Source: Sinohyriopsis cumingii (taxonomy: Eukaryota; Mollusca; Bivalvia; Unionida; Unionidae). From it: 64,000 bases of DNA. Position numbers and translations under genes: made by a program. This document shows positions 13,330-26,317 of the stretch, piece after piece (positions within the stretch are counted from its first letter, which is position 1; every line of letters begins with the position of its first letter). A model generated the notes under the pieces. It had not been told where the DNA came from. It saw only the letters and a program-made list of their open reading frames with translations, and ran no database searches. The stretch covers positions 160,453,398 to 160,517,397 of the forward strand of contig CM068825.1 in the NCBI GenBank assembly GCA_028554795.2, in the 5' to 3' direction.

Positions 13330-14650
13330 GGCTATTTCTAGGTATGGTTTAAATATGTAATTCGTATCCAAACCCGAACCAAAAACATCCCCATACTCAA
13401 AAAACATTCTCGTGTATAAATCTGGTAATTTGGTAGGATTACTTTTAAATATTTTACGTTTAAGAAAATATATCTTATAATTAAAAAAATCTCATATTTT
13501 ACCTGCATTATTTGGCTTTTTGAGGCACAAAACTCTGCAACCCAGACAATAAATTTATTATAGCATTCACAGACCCTCCCATTTTTGGTAACCCCCCCCC
13601 CCACTGATCTTAAAAAGGAAAAGCATCAAAGATATAACAAAAATGCATACAAATTGATTCATCTCATTAATTAGTTATAATTTCTAAACTGAATGTCACC
13701 AAGGGGGTCTCTAGCAATGTCGATTTGCATTTCAGTGCAAACAGAAGCTCATGATATAAACAAGCAGTCAGAATGCTCTCTGTCCATTTCTGGTTTATAG
13801 AATAGTCAATTTTGTTGCAAACTGTTTTATCTGCATCCAATATTTGCACTGTCTACTTATAATATTTCTCAGACAAACTGAAAGAATAAATGGGAGGCAC
13901 TTTTGTATACATGTGTTCAAACAGTAGTAAATCCGATATTTATAGAATTGAGATTTTCAAAGACAGTGAACTACATCACATCTGTTGCCTGAAATTATGG
14001 ACTGTCCAAGTAAATATGGTGAACATGTTACTAAAGGCACTCCCCACTGATCCAAAATGCCAACAAGCTGATAATGTCTGGGACCCCAAGGTGACAATGA
14101 GGTTAGAAATATTTAAAAAAATGAATGAAATGACCAGGCTTTTGTGCATTTTTCATATCCTTGATGCCTTTTATTTTTAAAATCAGTAGGGGGTTATGAA
14201 CAAACCAGATGGTGTGAGAATACTATACTGATGTTCTGGTGTGGTACAGATTTGTACTCAGCAGTACAAGTACCTGGTGGGGGGGGGGATAGTCTGGCTA
14301 CAATAGTATCTCTACCTACCCTGTGGAATTTCTACCTACCCCCTCCTTTTAAACCAACATGATATTTAGATTACACAATTTTGTATTAATCTAATATTAT
14401 GTAGTCAAGATATTTATAAGTGAAAAAATAACAAACTGCAAAATGTTAAAAACAGATTATAACAGACTATAATATGAACAAATATGTACTATGGTTACAA
14501 ATGTAAAATTTTAATATAACATGACAATATATTTTTGAAATGTGTCTTCAAGATCAATTAATTTTTTATTCAGGAAAATAATTTCAGAATAACAAGCTGT
14601 AACTTCTGTGAATCTATGTTATTTGATATTTAATTAATTAATTACGAGCT
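13330..14650. other. Intergenic, nothing recognised
   Basis: Contains a poly-C run at ~13591 and a poly-G run at ~14279. No supported gene. Confidence 0.45.
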
Positions 14651-14659
14651 GCACATGTA

Positions 14660-15015
14660 ATTTTAGATGCATCTATTGATCATCCCTCAAAAGCATTATT
14701 TAGAGAACTCGAATGGTTCACAATATATGACAGGATAGATTTTCATAAGGCAGTTCTTTATATAAATGTCTACATGGAACTGCACCAGAGTATCTTCAGG
14801 ATTTATTCAGGCCTTTTTCAACACAATACCAGTTGAAATCAATATCACATGGAAACCTTTTAGCACCAAAACCTAGAACAGCACAATTTAAAAAGAGTTT
14901 CCAATACTCTGGAACAGTTCTGTGGAATCAGCTTCCACTACATGTAAAATCTGCTGAAAATATTAGAGTATTTAAGAAGAGATATCATGAGCATGTATGT
15001 GCTTCTAATAGATAA
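14660..15015 (+). pseudogene. C-terminal fragment of a non-LTR retrotransposon ORF2
   Basis: The sequence reads like a reverse-transcriptase tail: a stretch similar to LEWFTIYDRIDFHKAV, then an LYKCLHGTAPEYL-like region in broken frame, then AQFKKSFQYSGTVLWNQLP and FKKRYHEHV. At least one frame change near 14760 and the absence of the catalytic domain mark it as a dead remnant. Confidence 0.7.
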
Positions 15016-15019
15016 TGGA

Positions 15020-16120
15020 ATTTAGTATTTTAATACTAAACATGTTAAACATTAATTATTGCTATCTTCATATAATGTGCATTGTTATCCTCTCCTTAGA
15101 GGGCCTCAAGAGAGAACAGTCCTTGACTTACGAGTCACCCTCTATAAATAATGCATTATTTTTATTACTATCAAAGGAGATTATTTGCATTGAACATGTT
15201 AGAAGTTCCTAATTACCATTTGACAAGTTTCTAATTATGTAATTAACTTTGTGCATTTCTAATCTTAATTATACTGAATGCTACTTCAAAGAACTTGGAA
15301 TGGTTTCCTGAGATGTTCATTGTTATGAAAAGGACCTCCAAAGGTACTGGAATATATATATATATACCTCTGATGACAAATCACATTTCAGTTAAAGAAA
15401 TGTCTCTGCTTGTAACAAGTATATGAAAAAAGTGTATCTGCTGTGTTTAAATATCTGGAATGTATAAATATTTCTTGGAATACCATCATATAAGAGGAGC
15501 AGCACCAACAGATCCAAGCTTTTCTTGGTTCACCCTCAACCCCCAATAAGGTATGTAATTCTTATTCAAAATATATGTTACCTATGGTGTATTATTCAAG
15601 ATTTATGCTGGGGATAATTATTAAGATTTATGCTGGGGTTACTTTAACTATAGTCGTAATATATGTATCTAGGGTATTTTATTGAAGACTTAGGGAGGGA
15701 GGTGCTTTAATTTAATATAGTCATGGAATGTGTATCCAAAATGATATTGTATTATGTACATGCATTCTTTACAGAGTATGGCCTGTCAACACTGACAAGA
15801 GCAATTGGTACAAAAGGTGAAAACCCAACCTGTTGGTGTTGGTACACTTCACTACAGCCTTAAAAGCTATGGCCTTGTAAGAGTTGTCCAAAAATCAGAA
15901 CTGACCAGTGGTTATTCTGCTGTCAACAAGACATGGTTGAAAGTTGCTGAGCGATACTTCTAACCTGGCATGTTTCAAGATATCCAGAGTTTCATAAATG
16001 AGAATTAACAACTCTAATTTACCAAGGCTGTATTGTTCACATTTATCATTAGCTATTCAACTTACTCTCAAACATGTACTTTCCAAGTTTAATCACATAA
16101 GATTTAATTATTTCAGGGTG
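15020..16120. other. Intergenic or retroelement-derived spacer
   Basis: No intact frame. It may include 5' parts of the Gypsy-like remnant that follows, but no motif can be read. Confidence 0.4.
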
Positions 16121-16125
16121 TTGTG

Positions 16126-17560
16126 ATTCATTTCAACACCAGAATCACCTCTGCAAGGCCTCAGCTGAGCTCCACCCAGTACCAGTGTCAGACCATTCCT
16201 TCCAGCAATGGAGAATGGACCGTGCTGGATCTCTGTTAACTTCTGACGCAGGAAATAAGTACATCATTGTCATCTTCGCTAGTCAAGGTTCTGATATGTT
16301 AACACCCATACCGTAGCAGATATATCAGATATTTCAGTGCTTCAGGTCTGTGAATTTCAATTGGATTCAGTGGCAAACCATCACATCCAATACAAATCAA
16401 GCTGTTCAAATCCGAAAACTGTCCCTAAATGATCGAGAGAAGGGAAGCACACAACTGGAAATGGACTCATAAATATGTAATTTTCCACTGCTGGTCTGCG
16501 TTTGTACAAATAGACCCTTTCCCTCAAATATACCTGTAATGGCTTCTCTCTGGTACACAGTCATACTTTCAATGTCGAACTTGCAAAGTATGCTTTTGAA
16601 GTCAACTGCCTCTACCTGCTTGACCGATGTACAAAGCACCCCTCTCACATGCTATTGTTTAATTGGCATTACTGGTACATATTAAGGGAGGCAACTATGA
16701 AATCCAATAGATATCACTATGACAAAGCACTGAAATATCTGACAGATCCATCAACGTATATATATAGGGTTAACATTTTCGAACCTTGCCTAGCGAAGAT
16801 GAAATTATATATACTGAGTGGGTTGAAGCTATGGCCATATCCTCTTATGTTGGGGATTTCATCAAAGATATTATCTCAAGGTCTGGCATCATGCAATGAT
16901 TTTTGATCAGGGCAGGGAATTTTGTAATGAGGTCAATGATTATCTGATGAACCACTTGAAGATATCTCATGATGCTACAATACCATCCTCAAGCCCTACT
17001 GAAAAAATTAGCTAGACACTTTGCAATAATGTAATCAAGTACACAAATGAGGACCAAGCAGATTGGGATAAACACATCTTTTGGATATCACACAGCAGTG
17101 CCAAGACTGTCAGTTGAAATGGATTACTCTGTTGGCTGCCAAGAAAATAAAGAGCAAGACCTTGACGAACAGCTCCAGCAATGCATGGATAATGTGGCAG
17201 ATGTTCATGCCCGTACTACAGCTAGAGAGAACATTAAGAAAGCACAAACAAAACAGGAGTGCTACCATGACGCAGATAACCACCAACCTTTAAAACTGGT
17301 GACCAGATTCTGTTAAAGAAAAGTAAGAATGTAGCAAGGTGTGGTGGCAAGCTGGATGACTGCTGGACAGAGCCTTATATTATCAATGCCGCTGTGGGAA
17401 AGGGCACTTACCGACATGCTGGATATAAAAACAAAGCTAATGGTGTGAGACTAATAAAATACGTCACCTGCCCAAGATGCTGCTGATCCAAAGCCAACTG
17501 TCCCATCGAAAACTCTTATCATCAACCATCACAAAGAGACTGGGTGCAAATCCTATGACC
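16126..17560 (+). pseudogene. Gypsy-type pol remnant (integrase region), interrupted
   Basis: Before 16296 the frame reads CDSFQ...KASAELHPVPVSDHSFQQW then MDRAG and DAGNKYIIVI, the zinc-binding and first catalytic aspartate part of a retroviral-type integrase. After 16776 it resumes with EWVEAMAISSYVGDFI and IFDQGREFCNEVNDYL, holding the second aspartate. Further on are VEMDYSVGCQENKEQDLDEQ and a C-terminal region, with stops and frame changes. No LTRs were identified. The two halves are split by the element at 16297-16775. Confidence 0.7.
16297..16775 (-). mobile_element. 479-bp TIR element carrying a helicase fragment
   Basis: The ends are inverted copies of ~50 bp: TGTTAACACCC... at the left and ...GGGTTAACA at the right, sharing 'agatatttcagtgctt' in opposite orientation. 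Inside, a minus-strand frame (16406-16648) reads YQREAITGIFEGKGLF followed by SSGK, like motifs 0/I of RecQ or DEAD helicases. It looks like an internally deleted derivative of a helicase-encoding DNA transposon. No convincing target duplication is visible. Confidence 0.6.
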
Positions 17561-17599
17561 ATTGTAAACATAACCCACCACCAATTTTTGTCACAATGA

Positions 17600-19560
17600 A
17601 AATTGTCACCATGAAGGGTGGCAAGATGGGGGTAATGTAAATATCCTTTTTCCTTCTTTCTGCCATTAAATATATTTTTTACAACTCATGCCTTTCCTAA
17701 TCATCAAACTGCCAAGGTAGCACGGCTGTAAGGACAGTAGTTCCAAAGTAATCAAGAACAAATCATTGAGAACTGAATATCAGAAAGATCAGTGTTAAAC
17801 CATTTCTGAAGTCAATGTGGCATGTCATACACCAAGGTATAGTTTATTAGTTATTTAAATTCTAAATGTTTCATAAAATTATACACAAAAAGCATTTCTT
17901 AATTAACAAATCTATAAATTTACCACACAAAAAATGGACCAATTTGCCTCCCTGGAAGGACCAGCATTCTTTTCTACCAAGGCTCATATGGCCACTTATG
18001 GTGAATGAAATGCCTATTAGCACAGTCAAGAAGATGGAACAGGTCATCAACAAACACCAGTCCAATGGGTGCCCAAGCAGTGTGGACAAGATGCTAACTG
18101 CTAGAGAGGAAACTCACACAGACAGGCATTGGAAATATTAACCACTGTGAATTCAATTTCTGCTTTGCTCCATGTAGGATCTGTGTTCATCACCAGCAAA
18201 TTTGTATGAATGGAACCTGAGATGATCTCGTGTGCCCATTATGCCAGGAAAAAAGCTGCAGCATATTCTATCGTCATTTCAGCATGTCTTGGCTCAAGGG
18301 TGATACAGATGGAGATACAACAAGGTTTTGAGAGGGATGTCAGACATGTTGTAGAATCAGTGATGAAAATTCCGGTACCCAGAAAAGTCAGGTACCTAGC
18401 TTATCCAATTTGTTAAGAGACGGATGAAGAAAACTGCAACAACAAACAATGCTGGAATATTCCAAGAAGTAAAGTCATGGGAGTACAGAATAGACATGGA
18501 GAAAAAAACTTGTATTCCAAAGTTGTAAAGACATCATTTTATCTAGACCATGTCAATGGTCTCAGACTGCAAAGTGGATTATCTTGGTGAAACTGACTAT
18601 CCCACAGGAAGAAAGAACGGAAGAGGCATATGAAAGGAAGATGGAGAAGTACCAGGAAGTGTTAGAGAACTGTTGAGCAAAAGGATGGAAAATATCTTTT
18701 CAGACTGGCAGTAGGGTGCAGGTAGTTTCTTGCACAGTTTACTGGGATAATTCTTTGTGCACCTGAGGAAGAGCATGGAAAATATAAGTGCAGACACTAA
18801 GCAAGGCAGCAGAACTGGCAGCCAACATAGGCAGTGTCTAATTCACACTGTCATCCTACCTTCTGAATGTATGCTGAGATGGGGGGAAAAATCATAGGGA
18901 AGGACAAGAACTAGGCTGGTAATGTCTTGGTAACTGTCGTCTAACTGTATATTAATGCACTTAATTCAAATTAAAAATTTTATTTGAAAATTGGAGTAAA
19001 TATTTTTTTAAATTTGAACAATGCTATAGCTAACTATAATCTCCAATTGACATAAGTACATCTGGGATTTATGACCAGAGGATATGATAACCCTCACTGT
19101 TTATTTTATCACCGGGCTCTGTAGACCACTTTCAATCTTATTTGCACATCAAACAAGTAATATCTGGGATCTCAGTGGAGTTTCTGATCCCCTTAGCATG
19201 TTAGTCCCTGATTGTATGAAAGAAAGTAACTAGCATTTACTATTGAAAAATTATGAAGGATGAAATTCTAAGAATGAGTGATAGTTTAAACATGTGGAAG
19301 CTCTAAGAAATCTACTTATCTCATTCTGATCTGTATTGCTGACAATCAGTTTGAGTTGGCAGTGTGCATATGAATAATCTGGACAAAGTATCAACAACAA
19401 TGAAAACAAAGAGCTCTAGAATGTACAGAACTCATAGAATCAGTAAATTATACCCTTGTCTTCATTTTCATAAATTTTCAAAACAGTGAAAGTCCCTTCA
19501 CCCTGGCAATAAGGAGTCTGTTTAAAATCCACATACATGTTGTCTACTTCCTATATTTGA
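17600..19560. other. Intergenic, nothing recognised
   Basis: Two or three 60-90-codon frames exist (for example 17866-18141) but none has a recognisable domain. It may be older retroelement debris. Confidence 0.4.
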
Positions 19561-19635
19561 TAGATATATAATAATATTAATAATAATAATAATAATGATA
19601 GTCCTTTGAATCTGAGGAGGACAGGTTCTGTGCAA

Positions 19636-19840
19636 TCATCTATAGGCATGGTGTTGGCTTTGCAGTCCATGTCTTGACTTGCATAATAGATGACAGATAG
19701 GGCATTGGAAGTCTGTTGTAGTTGACTTGCATAATCGATGACATATAGGGCATTGGAAGTCTGTTGTAGTTATTGCAATGGATGCTGACCTGTGGTGATG
19801 CTCCCGGACCTCCTCCATCTACTTCTGGCATTCATTTTCA
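19636..19840 (-). pseudogene. LINE-tail zinc-finger fragment with internal duplication
   Basis: The minus strand encodes DFQCPICHRLCKS twice, followed by RHGLQSQHHAYR, close to the C-terminal CPxC...CKSRxGLxSHxRAH finger at the end of many RTE-type LINE ORFs. A ~48-bp unit is duplicated in tandem, inserting an extra CPIC half. A short (AAT)n tract lies next to it at ~19567-19597. Confidence 0.5.
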
Positions 19841-20339
19841 GTGTCAATTGTCACTTTGCAGGTGAGGGCATGCTAGCAGATTTGGTCCTGTACTGTTTTT
19901 CTTCTTTCTAGTTCTGATGGTTGTTGAGGCATTACATTTTGCACCAAAACAATCCATTAAACCAATTTCCAAATGTTGAACAAGTTCTAATAGTGAGTCA
20001 TTGTGGAGGACGAAACCAAAGAAATCTCAAAATAAAAAGGTAATCCTCGCATTCAATCCATGGCATCACATAGCATTGAAAGAAAAATCTATGAATGCAT
20101 ATGCTGGTGTAATTGGTTTTATTTATGCATTCAAAACGTTATCAGATGCTTTGGGTTTCACAGATGCTCAGCATAATTACCAGATATGATCATGAAATTA
20201 CATGCTTAGAGTGAATGCCTGGTTTTAAAAAAGGAAAAGTGTCTATCAAATGCTTGAGATGAAACTAAAGTATAACCAGTCAGATTTTCTTCAAATTCAG
20301 ATACTGAAATCTACATGAGTGTAGCTGTAGGAAATTTTA

Positions 20340-21450
20340 TTGTTATAACATTAACAGGGCAATACTTTCAAGACAGTGTCCATGGTGACCATACTAGGTG
20401 TCAGATTAGTAACATTTTCATTTTGTACCAACTAGACATCATAAGTCTTCAGGTGAAAATACTGATATCACTTTCCATCTGGGAGAAGTAGTAAAAAGAT
20501 TTTCAAATGGATATCAGATCAGCATTATATTCATTTATGAGCAACTAGGCACCATAACATGTCTTCAGTGAAATCCCCATGTTAATATGACTTCTGTTGA
20601 GGGTTTTGTTTTGTTTTGTGGGGTCCGATGTTATGTTTCAACACATGATACAGGGGGCCCAGTATATTTGGTGGATGAAGAACCCCATGAAGAACCGCCA
20701 AGCCACAGGATACATCATTCAAGCTTTGTCACACACCCATGTTTGATGATGAGCCAAGACTCTAAATCACATGGACAGGTGAGTTGTTTGAGTGATCTGT
20801 AAAGGCAAGTACCTGACATCACTCTGCGACTTGAGGCCCCCTGTTCAAGTGGAGTAATAATAACAACATTTTGAAGAAGGCTGTTGTGGTGGCCATAATA
20901 AATGGTTATCAGATCAGCACCTTTTCCATTTGGACCAACTAAAATAAACAGAAGTCTTTTAGTGAAAACCCCACGTTGATATGACCATCCATTCAGAAGG
21001 AGTAATGATGACAAGATTTTCAAGATGGTTGCTGTGGGGGCCATATTGGATGTCCAAGTGGAACAGTTTTTATTTAGGATCAAATAAACATCATAAGCCC
21101 TCTGGTGAAACCCGTCAATATGATTTTCCATTCAGGTAGAATTGTGATAACAAAATTTGTCAGTATGGCTGTCATGGTAGCCATACTGGATATCAGTTTT
21201 ATTATTATTTTCTCTAAGATCTAACAAGATATCATAAAAAATCTTCTAGCGTAAGCCTCATATTAATATGACCATCCATTCAGAAGGAATAGTGGCAAGT
21301 TTTTAAGATGACTGCATTGGCAACCATACTGGAATATCTGAGCAGCACTATTTTTCTTTAGAACCAACAAGATGTTGTGCGAATGTGTGTACAAAGTTTC
21401 AGGGCTATCCTCCAAGTAGTTCAGGAGAAGTAGTCTATGACCAACAGAGC
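20340..21450 (+). repeat. Tandem array of ~150-bp degenerate repeats
   Basis: Five or more units share the order 'atatgaccatccattcagaa', 'caagattttcaagatgg', 'gccatattgga', 'tttaggaccaacta', 'aagtcttttagtgaaaa'. Units are diverged. The array ends with 'caaagtttcagggctatcct' near 21400. A family B SINE is inserted at 20595-20870. Related units lie at 60-330 and 1590-1960. Confidence 0.65.
20595..20870 (-). mobile_element. Diverged tRNA-derived SINE, family B, copy 2
   Basis: A gttttgttttgttttg tail at ~20603 on the plus strand marks the 3' end of a minus-strand SINE. The body shares the mobile-element text of 9072-9297 ('aacacatgata', 'ggtggatgaa', 'gaaccgcca'). The tRNA-like head near 20860 is degenerate. 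Confidence 0.5.
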
Positions 21451-21454
21451 TTAA

Positions 21455-22425
21455 ATTTTCAGTATTTTGTCACCACTGTTCAGGGTAAAGCATCTTTGCT
21501 TGCCATGGGATGTCAGTCCACATCGCTTCATACTAAACCTTGGCATATATAGCTAGTAGAAACTATTTTGAAAATGTGCCCTCTTGTGGGTAAAAAAGTC
21601 CCTTCCCATAGCAAGCAAAATTAATCAACCAATGAGAGACCTCTTTTCGTGACCTGTTATGTATTCAGTAATGTGATTTCCATGTGCACTGATATGACAT
21701 TAAAAGTTGTTTTAAATGTTTACATTAAAGAAACCTGTATATGACACATGCCATTGTACAATGAGGATAATATGGCTATTTCTATCTCCCAATTTAAATA
21801 GAACAAGGACTCAGACTGGATCAGTTTCTATCAGCTGCATCCAATCAGAAAGAAGAGCAGTAGAAACCAATTCAACTAAAAACATTTACATATACCAAGT
21901 GCTGATGTGGAACAAAGTGGAGTGACAACCTCTGACTAGCAAAGAGATGAGTAAACTTGATTCTATAAACTTTTCACATCATTATGTAGGCATGCCATTT
22001 TCATTAATAGTATGTATTATCAAGTAGAATCCTGAGATTTACATAACCCTTGGCGATATCGGACTCAGTGTAAAAGTAATTCTGGAAAATGACTACAATA
22101 ATTTACTGGGTGAATACTATGTTTTACAGAAAGAATACTTCTCTTAAAAACACCTAAGATTTTGTACCTTTATTTGAAACTGATCAAATATAAACAAAAG
22201 AGGGAAAAAGAACCACATGTCAAAGTTAAAGGGGCCCTTAGTATTTCACTCCATAGTTTTGTTATTTGCAGTGGTCAGTTTCTAATAAAAAATGAATCAC
22301 ATTCTATGTTTATACAAACATTTTATCTGGAAATTCAAGCACTTGACATGGACAAAACTTTAATTTTCAAGCACTAATAATTAAGTGCATCCAAATATAT
22401 GCAGAATGTTGATTATGGTCTGAAG
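21455..22425. other. Intergenic, nothing recognised
   Basis: No domain, RNA or repeat signal was supported in this AT-rich spacer. Confidence 0.45.
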
Positions 22426-22430
22426 AGTTA

Positions 22431-22672
22431 ATGAGTGGCCGAGTGGTCTAAAGTGCTCTCCATTATGGATCACTGCCATCTCACCTCTATTTGTGTGGGT
22501 TCAAGTCTAGGATTTGGCCAATGTGGGTATGTGAGAAAGCTTGCCAGTACCTTCTCACGGGTTGGTGGTTCTTCCTGGGGTTTTCCAGGGCTCTTCCTCC
22601 ACCATTATTACTGGCCGCCATGCATAGCCTATCATGTGCTGAAAAATGGCGTTAAACCAAACAACAACAATT
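22431..22672 (+). mobile_element. tRNA-derived SINE, family B, copy 3
   Basis: The head reads gagtggccgagtggtctaaa (box A) and gtgggttcaagtct (box B). The body contains 'ggtggttcttcctgggg' and 'gaaaaatggcgttaaacc' and ends in an AAC/ACA-rich tail (aaacaacaacaa). It is the best-preserved copy of family B in the window. Confidence 0.8.
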
Positions 22673-22679
22673 TTAGATT

Positions 22680-25585
22680 AATGTATTTTATTCTTAGACA
22701 TGAACACTGAACTATTTTGTATTGAACTAGTCCAGGGTTTAGAAACTAGATGAGAGGCTTTGGGGGATTGGGGTGTACACATCTACTTCAACAGTTTAAC
22801 AGATTAATTTGCCATAGTTTCTGACTCCCTCTTGAGATTTTCATGTTTAAGCAAAACTATTCTAAATTTATTCCTACTGCTCACATTTAATTCTTTTTGT
22901 GCTTGTAGCTCTTGCCATGGCCAATGTCATCTGACTTCAAAGCACTTACACCCACCATTCCAATATCAATTTCCTCTTGATAAACACAAGGCTGATAGCT
23001 CTGTTCATCACTTTTGCCACCATACCTATATATACTACTTACGGCAATCACATTTGAAAATTTCTTTCCAATCTCAGTACATTACAATCATTTTTTTTAT
23101 GGTTTTAACACAGCATCCTTTAATTTAAATTTCATGACATGGTTACAATCCCAAATGAAGTTGCATACTAATGAGCAAAGAACATATTATTTTCCAGTCA
23201 GATGTGTTTGCTTCAAAATTTCAAGGACTAGTGAGCATTTTCTAGCACTTCCAGTATTTGTTGAAGCTGACCTCATAGTCAGCATACAAAAATTCATGCA
23301 CTTTTTAACAACGTCTGCAGTACAGCAGCTACAGTACAAGTCACACGTCACGTATGCGCATTTACTCATTTTCAATTAAATATAAATTGTTCTTTTAAAA
23401 TCTAACACTACTTTTCTTTAACCAAAGTCTATTCAATCCTGCTTTTTTTAATGATCTGTACCTTAAGTGTCATCAAGAAACTTTCCAACAAAAATTATTG
23501 ACCTCCACGGTCTTTTACAACGGTAGTCACGTACTAAACTTGGGTCAAGACAGGGCACTTCGAGTGGAATCGTCACAATATCGGGTAGTACAAATTTGTT
23601 TATCAATATGCATAGTGTTCATTGTGACATCACAGCATGCGACATTCAATCTGGATTGTACTGGATCACACCTTTAGGTTCATTTCATCTAAAAATGTCT
23701 ACGTACTTTAACATTGGTTTTGGTGATTGCACTTCTTGGGGCATTTAAATAATGACTTTCCAAAGGACTGTGGATGTATAAGAATCCAAATGAAGTGAAT
23801 ATTTGCCACTTAAAGGTATGTAGAATCAAATTCTATAAAATGACACCCATTACTGAAATAATCAGTGTTGAATGCCTACATGACCTGTGTGACTTTTACT
23901 ATAGGATCTGATGGGTAGGAAATTCTGTGTCCCCCACCCTCTAGATTTGGGGGACACATCACTCTAAATAAATATATGAAAATTATAGTGCATAGTGCAC
24001 TAAAAGTGACAAAAAGATCAGACAATCTTATTTACTCCACACTTTTACCACCTTAACACTGTCATATTTTCCTTGAACATTCACATCATTGCAATACATG
24101 TTTTATCATGTAATCAAGTAACTGATGAAAACATTAATGTGTCTGAATATACAGTTAACCTAAAATGAGTTGCATCATGGAATTTTCTGCTCCGGATTTT
24201 GCCCCATTTAAATTTAGTGTTCACTCATTATATACCAAATTTATCATAATCTATGTGAATAACCTTTTTTCCCTAGAAATACCTTTCTTTTCAAAGTAAC
24301 ATATTAGTACTAAATTAGCATATTGTGTACTTGAATAATATTTATATTTATTTGTCGTTAACTTAACTTCATAATAAATTAAATCTTCCTTGCCATAGGT
24401 GTGACATTAACCTGGAAAATACATGCTAACAGTGGCATGCTCTGTCTTTGCAAGCATTTTTAATTTGGAAAAAAAAAGGTCAACAACCATGAGTGCAATT
24501 GTAAAGATATGCCAGTTTCACAAGATGGAGCTGCCTAAGGTACACTGCAATATGCATGGTTTGATGCAGATGATCACACAGGTAAAAATAAAAGTCAGTA
24601 CATTTATACTGTATGCAGCATGTACGATACCAACTGTTATAACCAGTCAAATTAAATAAATGGGATGAAACTAAAGTGAAGAGATTCTCTGAATCATAAA
24701 TATGTAAGGTAGGTCAAATAGAGACTTTATTGTTTCTTTTGTAACTTATAAGTCACACATTCCAAATTAATCCAGTCTGAATAAAACAGCTTTATAATAG
24801 TTTTGTAAAATTCATAATTAAGTATTCGTGCTTCGAATAAAATTAAATAATAATTAAAATATACAGATGACAATATTTTCTTTAACTGAATAAAAAAATC
24901 AATGATGAATACAAATAAATATAGATATTATATTGTAAATAATGGTCAATGGCTTTTTTGTAAAGTACATGATTGTGATATGGATTTATATACACAATGC
25001 AAGATGGTTACCACTTTAATGGCTATAATTATAATAAAAGGATAGAAAACTATTGACAAATTTCTCTTTATCATAATTAGGTCACACAATTAGCTCAAAG
25101 ATCTGGCAAGATGCAAGATTATGTTTTGTATTTTTAAAATTATAAAAAAAACTTGATATCCAACATTGAAAATGTATATGTTGTGGCTGAGTAAATGTGC
25201 ATACATAAACCATGTGACTTTTACTATAGTTTCAGCAGTAATTTCTCTTAATTGCAATGGAGTATATGTACCTGCATCTGGTCTTGTCACAATGATAATC
25301 GAACACTGATCTCTATGACAGTGTGTGGCAATGACATGATAATACTCAAGTTGGATAAAAAGCATATTTATTTCATCATACACCAGCAATAAGGTCCGTG
25401 AAAAAACAACTGGCACTGTGATACCAGCATACAACTGTTTAATTTTTGCTGTTGATGATGCAATTATTAATGCTGTAAAACGAATACAACGTTGCAATGC
25501 TCCAGTTATTAATGTCTTGAGAAATGTTACAACGTCCGTCTTTATATGCTGGCGCTTATTTTATTTTTTTATAAAAAAAAAAGAC
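22680..25585. other. Intergenic, nothing recognised
   Basis: Nearly 3 kb of AT-rich sequence with short frames lacking domains. No exon could be supported. Confidence 0.45.
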
Positions 25586-25599
25586 TTTCCCTGGATTTC

Positions 25600-26112
25600 C
25601 TCACTGATTGTCTGGGCTGTTTAAAAATATCATGTATAGGTGTTGTTAAAATAACTTCTAATTCCCAATATCTAGGTTAATGATTGATTGCTGTAATTTG
25701 GTTTACAGAGTATGCAGCGTGGCCTTAATTCAGATGTACTCTTAATGAAATAACTGCTAGTTCCGCTTACTTCTGCACGTTAAAGGTAAACAATTTTTAC
25801 TTTATATATATATATATGTAATGATTCATTCATCTCACTTTCAGAAATTCGTATTGCCCACTCTGACAAAATCTGATTTCCCTATTTCAACAAATAATAT
25901 CGGTCAGGTTGATTATTGCAGCATATGCCTGGGCAGCCATTTGGGTACTTATATGATGTACTGTTTCCAAAAGTACAGTATCCAAAGAAATGTCATCCAC
26001 AGTACATGAAAGTATATCAAGGTATGCCAAAATTTTCTCCATTCTGCATGCACATAACGTCACCTTACACCTGTCAGTCTCTCAAAAGCACGTATTATTG
26101 GTAGAACGCCCC
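25600..26112. mobile_element. Strongly diverged copy of the 650-bp MITE
   Basis: It keeps the collinear order of the MITE family ('gattgattg', 'cagagtatgcagcgtggcctta', 'ttcagaaattcgtattg', 'ccaaaagtacagtatcc', 'ctctcaaaagca', 'gaacgcccccacc') with many substitutions and indels. The left end is eroded. Confidence 0.6.
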
Positions 26113-26173
26113 CACCCCTTACGCTATCCAACCTTCAGGTTCAAGCAACGCCGAACCTGACCCTGACCATACC

Positions 26174-26317
26174 TTATTTTTCGTCTGCTCCAGCTGATAC
26201 CTCCGCTCTCTGATTTTGGTATCTAAACGGCTTAATAAATCTAGGAACAAAGTGCATTCCGACAGCAACAATTATAATAGCATACAGTACAAATTTCTTC
26301 TGTTTAGGAAGTTTCAT
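26174..26317 (-). CDS. Candidate single-pass membrane microprotein (47 aa)
   Basis: An ATG at 26317 opens a 47-residue frame: basic start (MKLPKQKK), one hydrophobic helix (FVLYAIIIVAVGMHFV, ~9-24), then PRFIKPFRYQ and an acidic tail ending in GADEK. The stop is followed by a GT-containing 'ggtatgg', so it could be an exon edge. Architecture resembles short mitochondrial membrane proteins. I recognise no named family, and the frame may be chance. Confidence 0.35.
   Translation of the reverse strand: MKLPKQKKFVLYAIIIVAVGMHFVPRFIKPFRYQNQRAEVSAGADEK

Noticed and set aside
19677-19760. Short direct repeats as a CRISPR-like array
   Set aside because: There are only two units in coding-derived LINE sequence of a eukaryotic genome, with no spacers or cas genes.
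23014-23379. 121-codon frame as a gene
   Set aside because: No domain, and an antisense frame of similar length exists. The composition is that of random AT-rich sequence and no splice or promoter context supports it.
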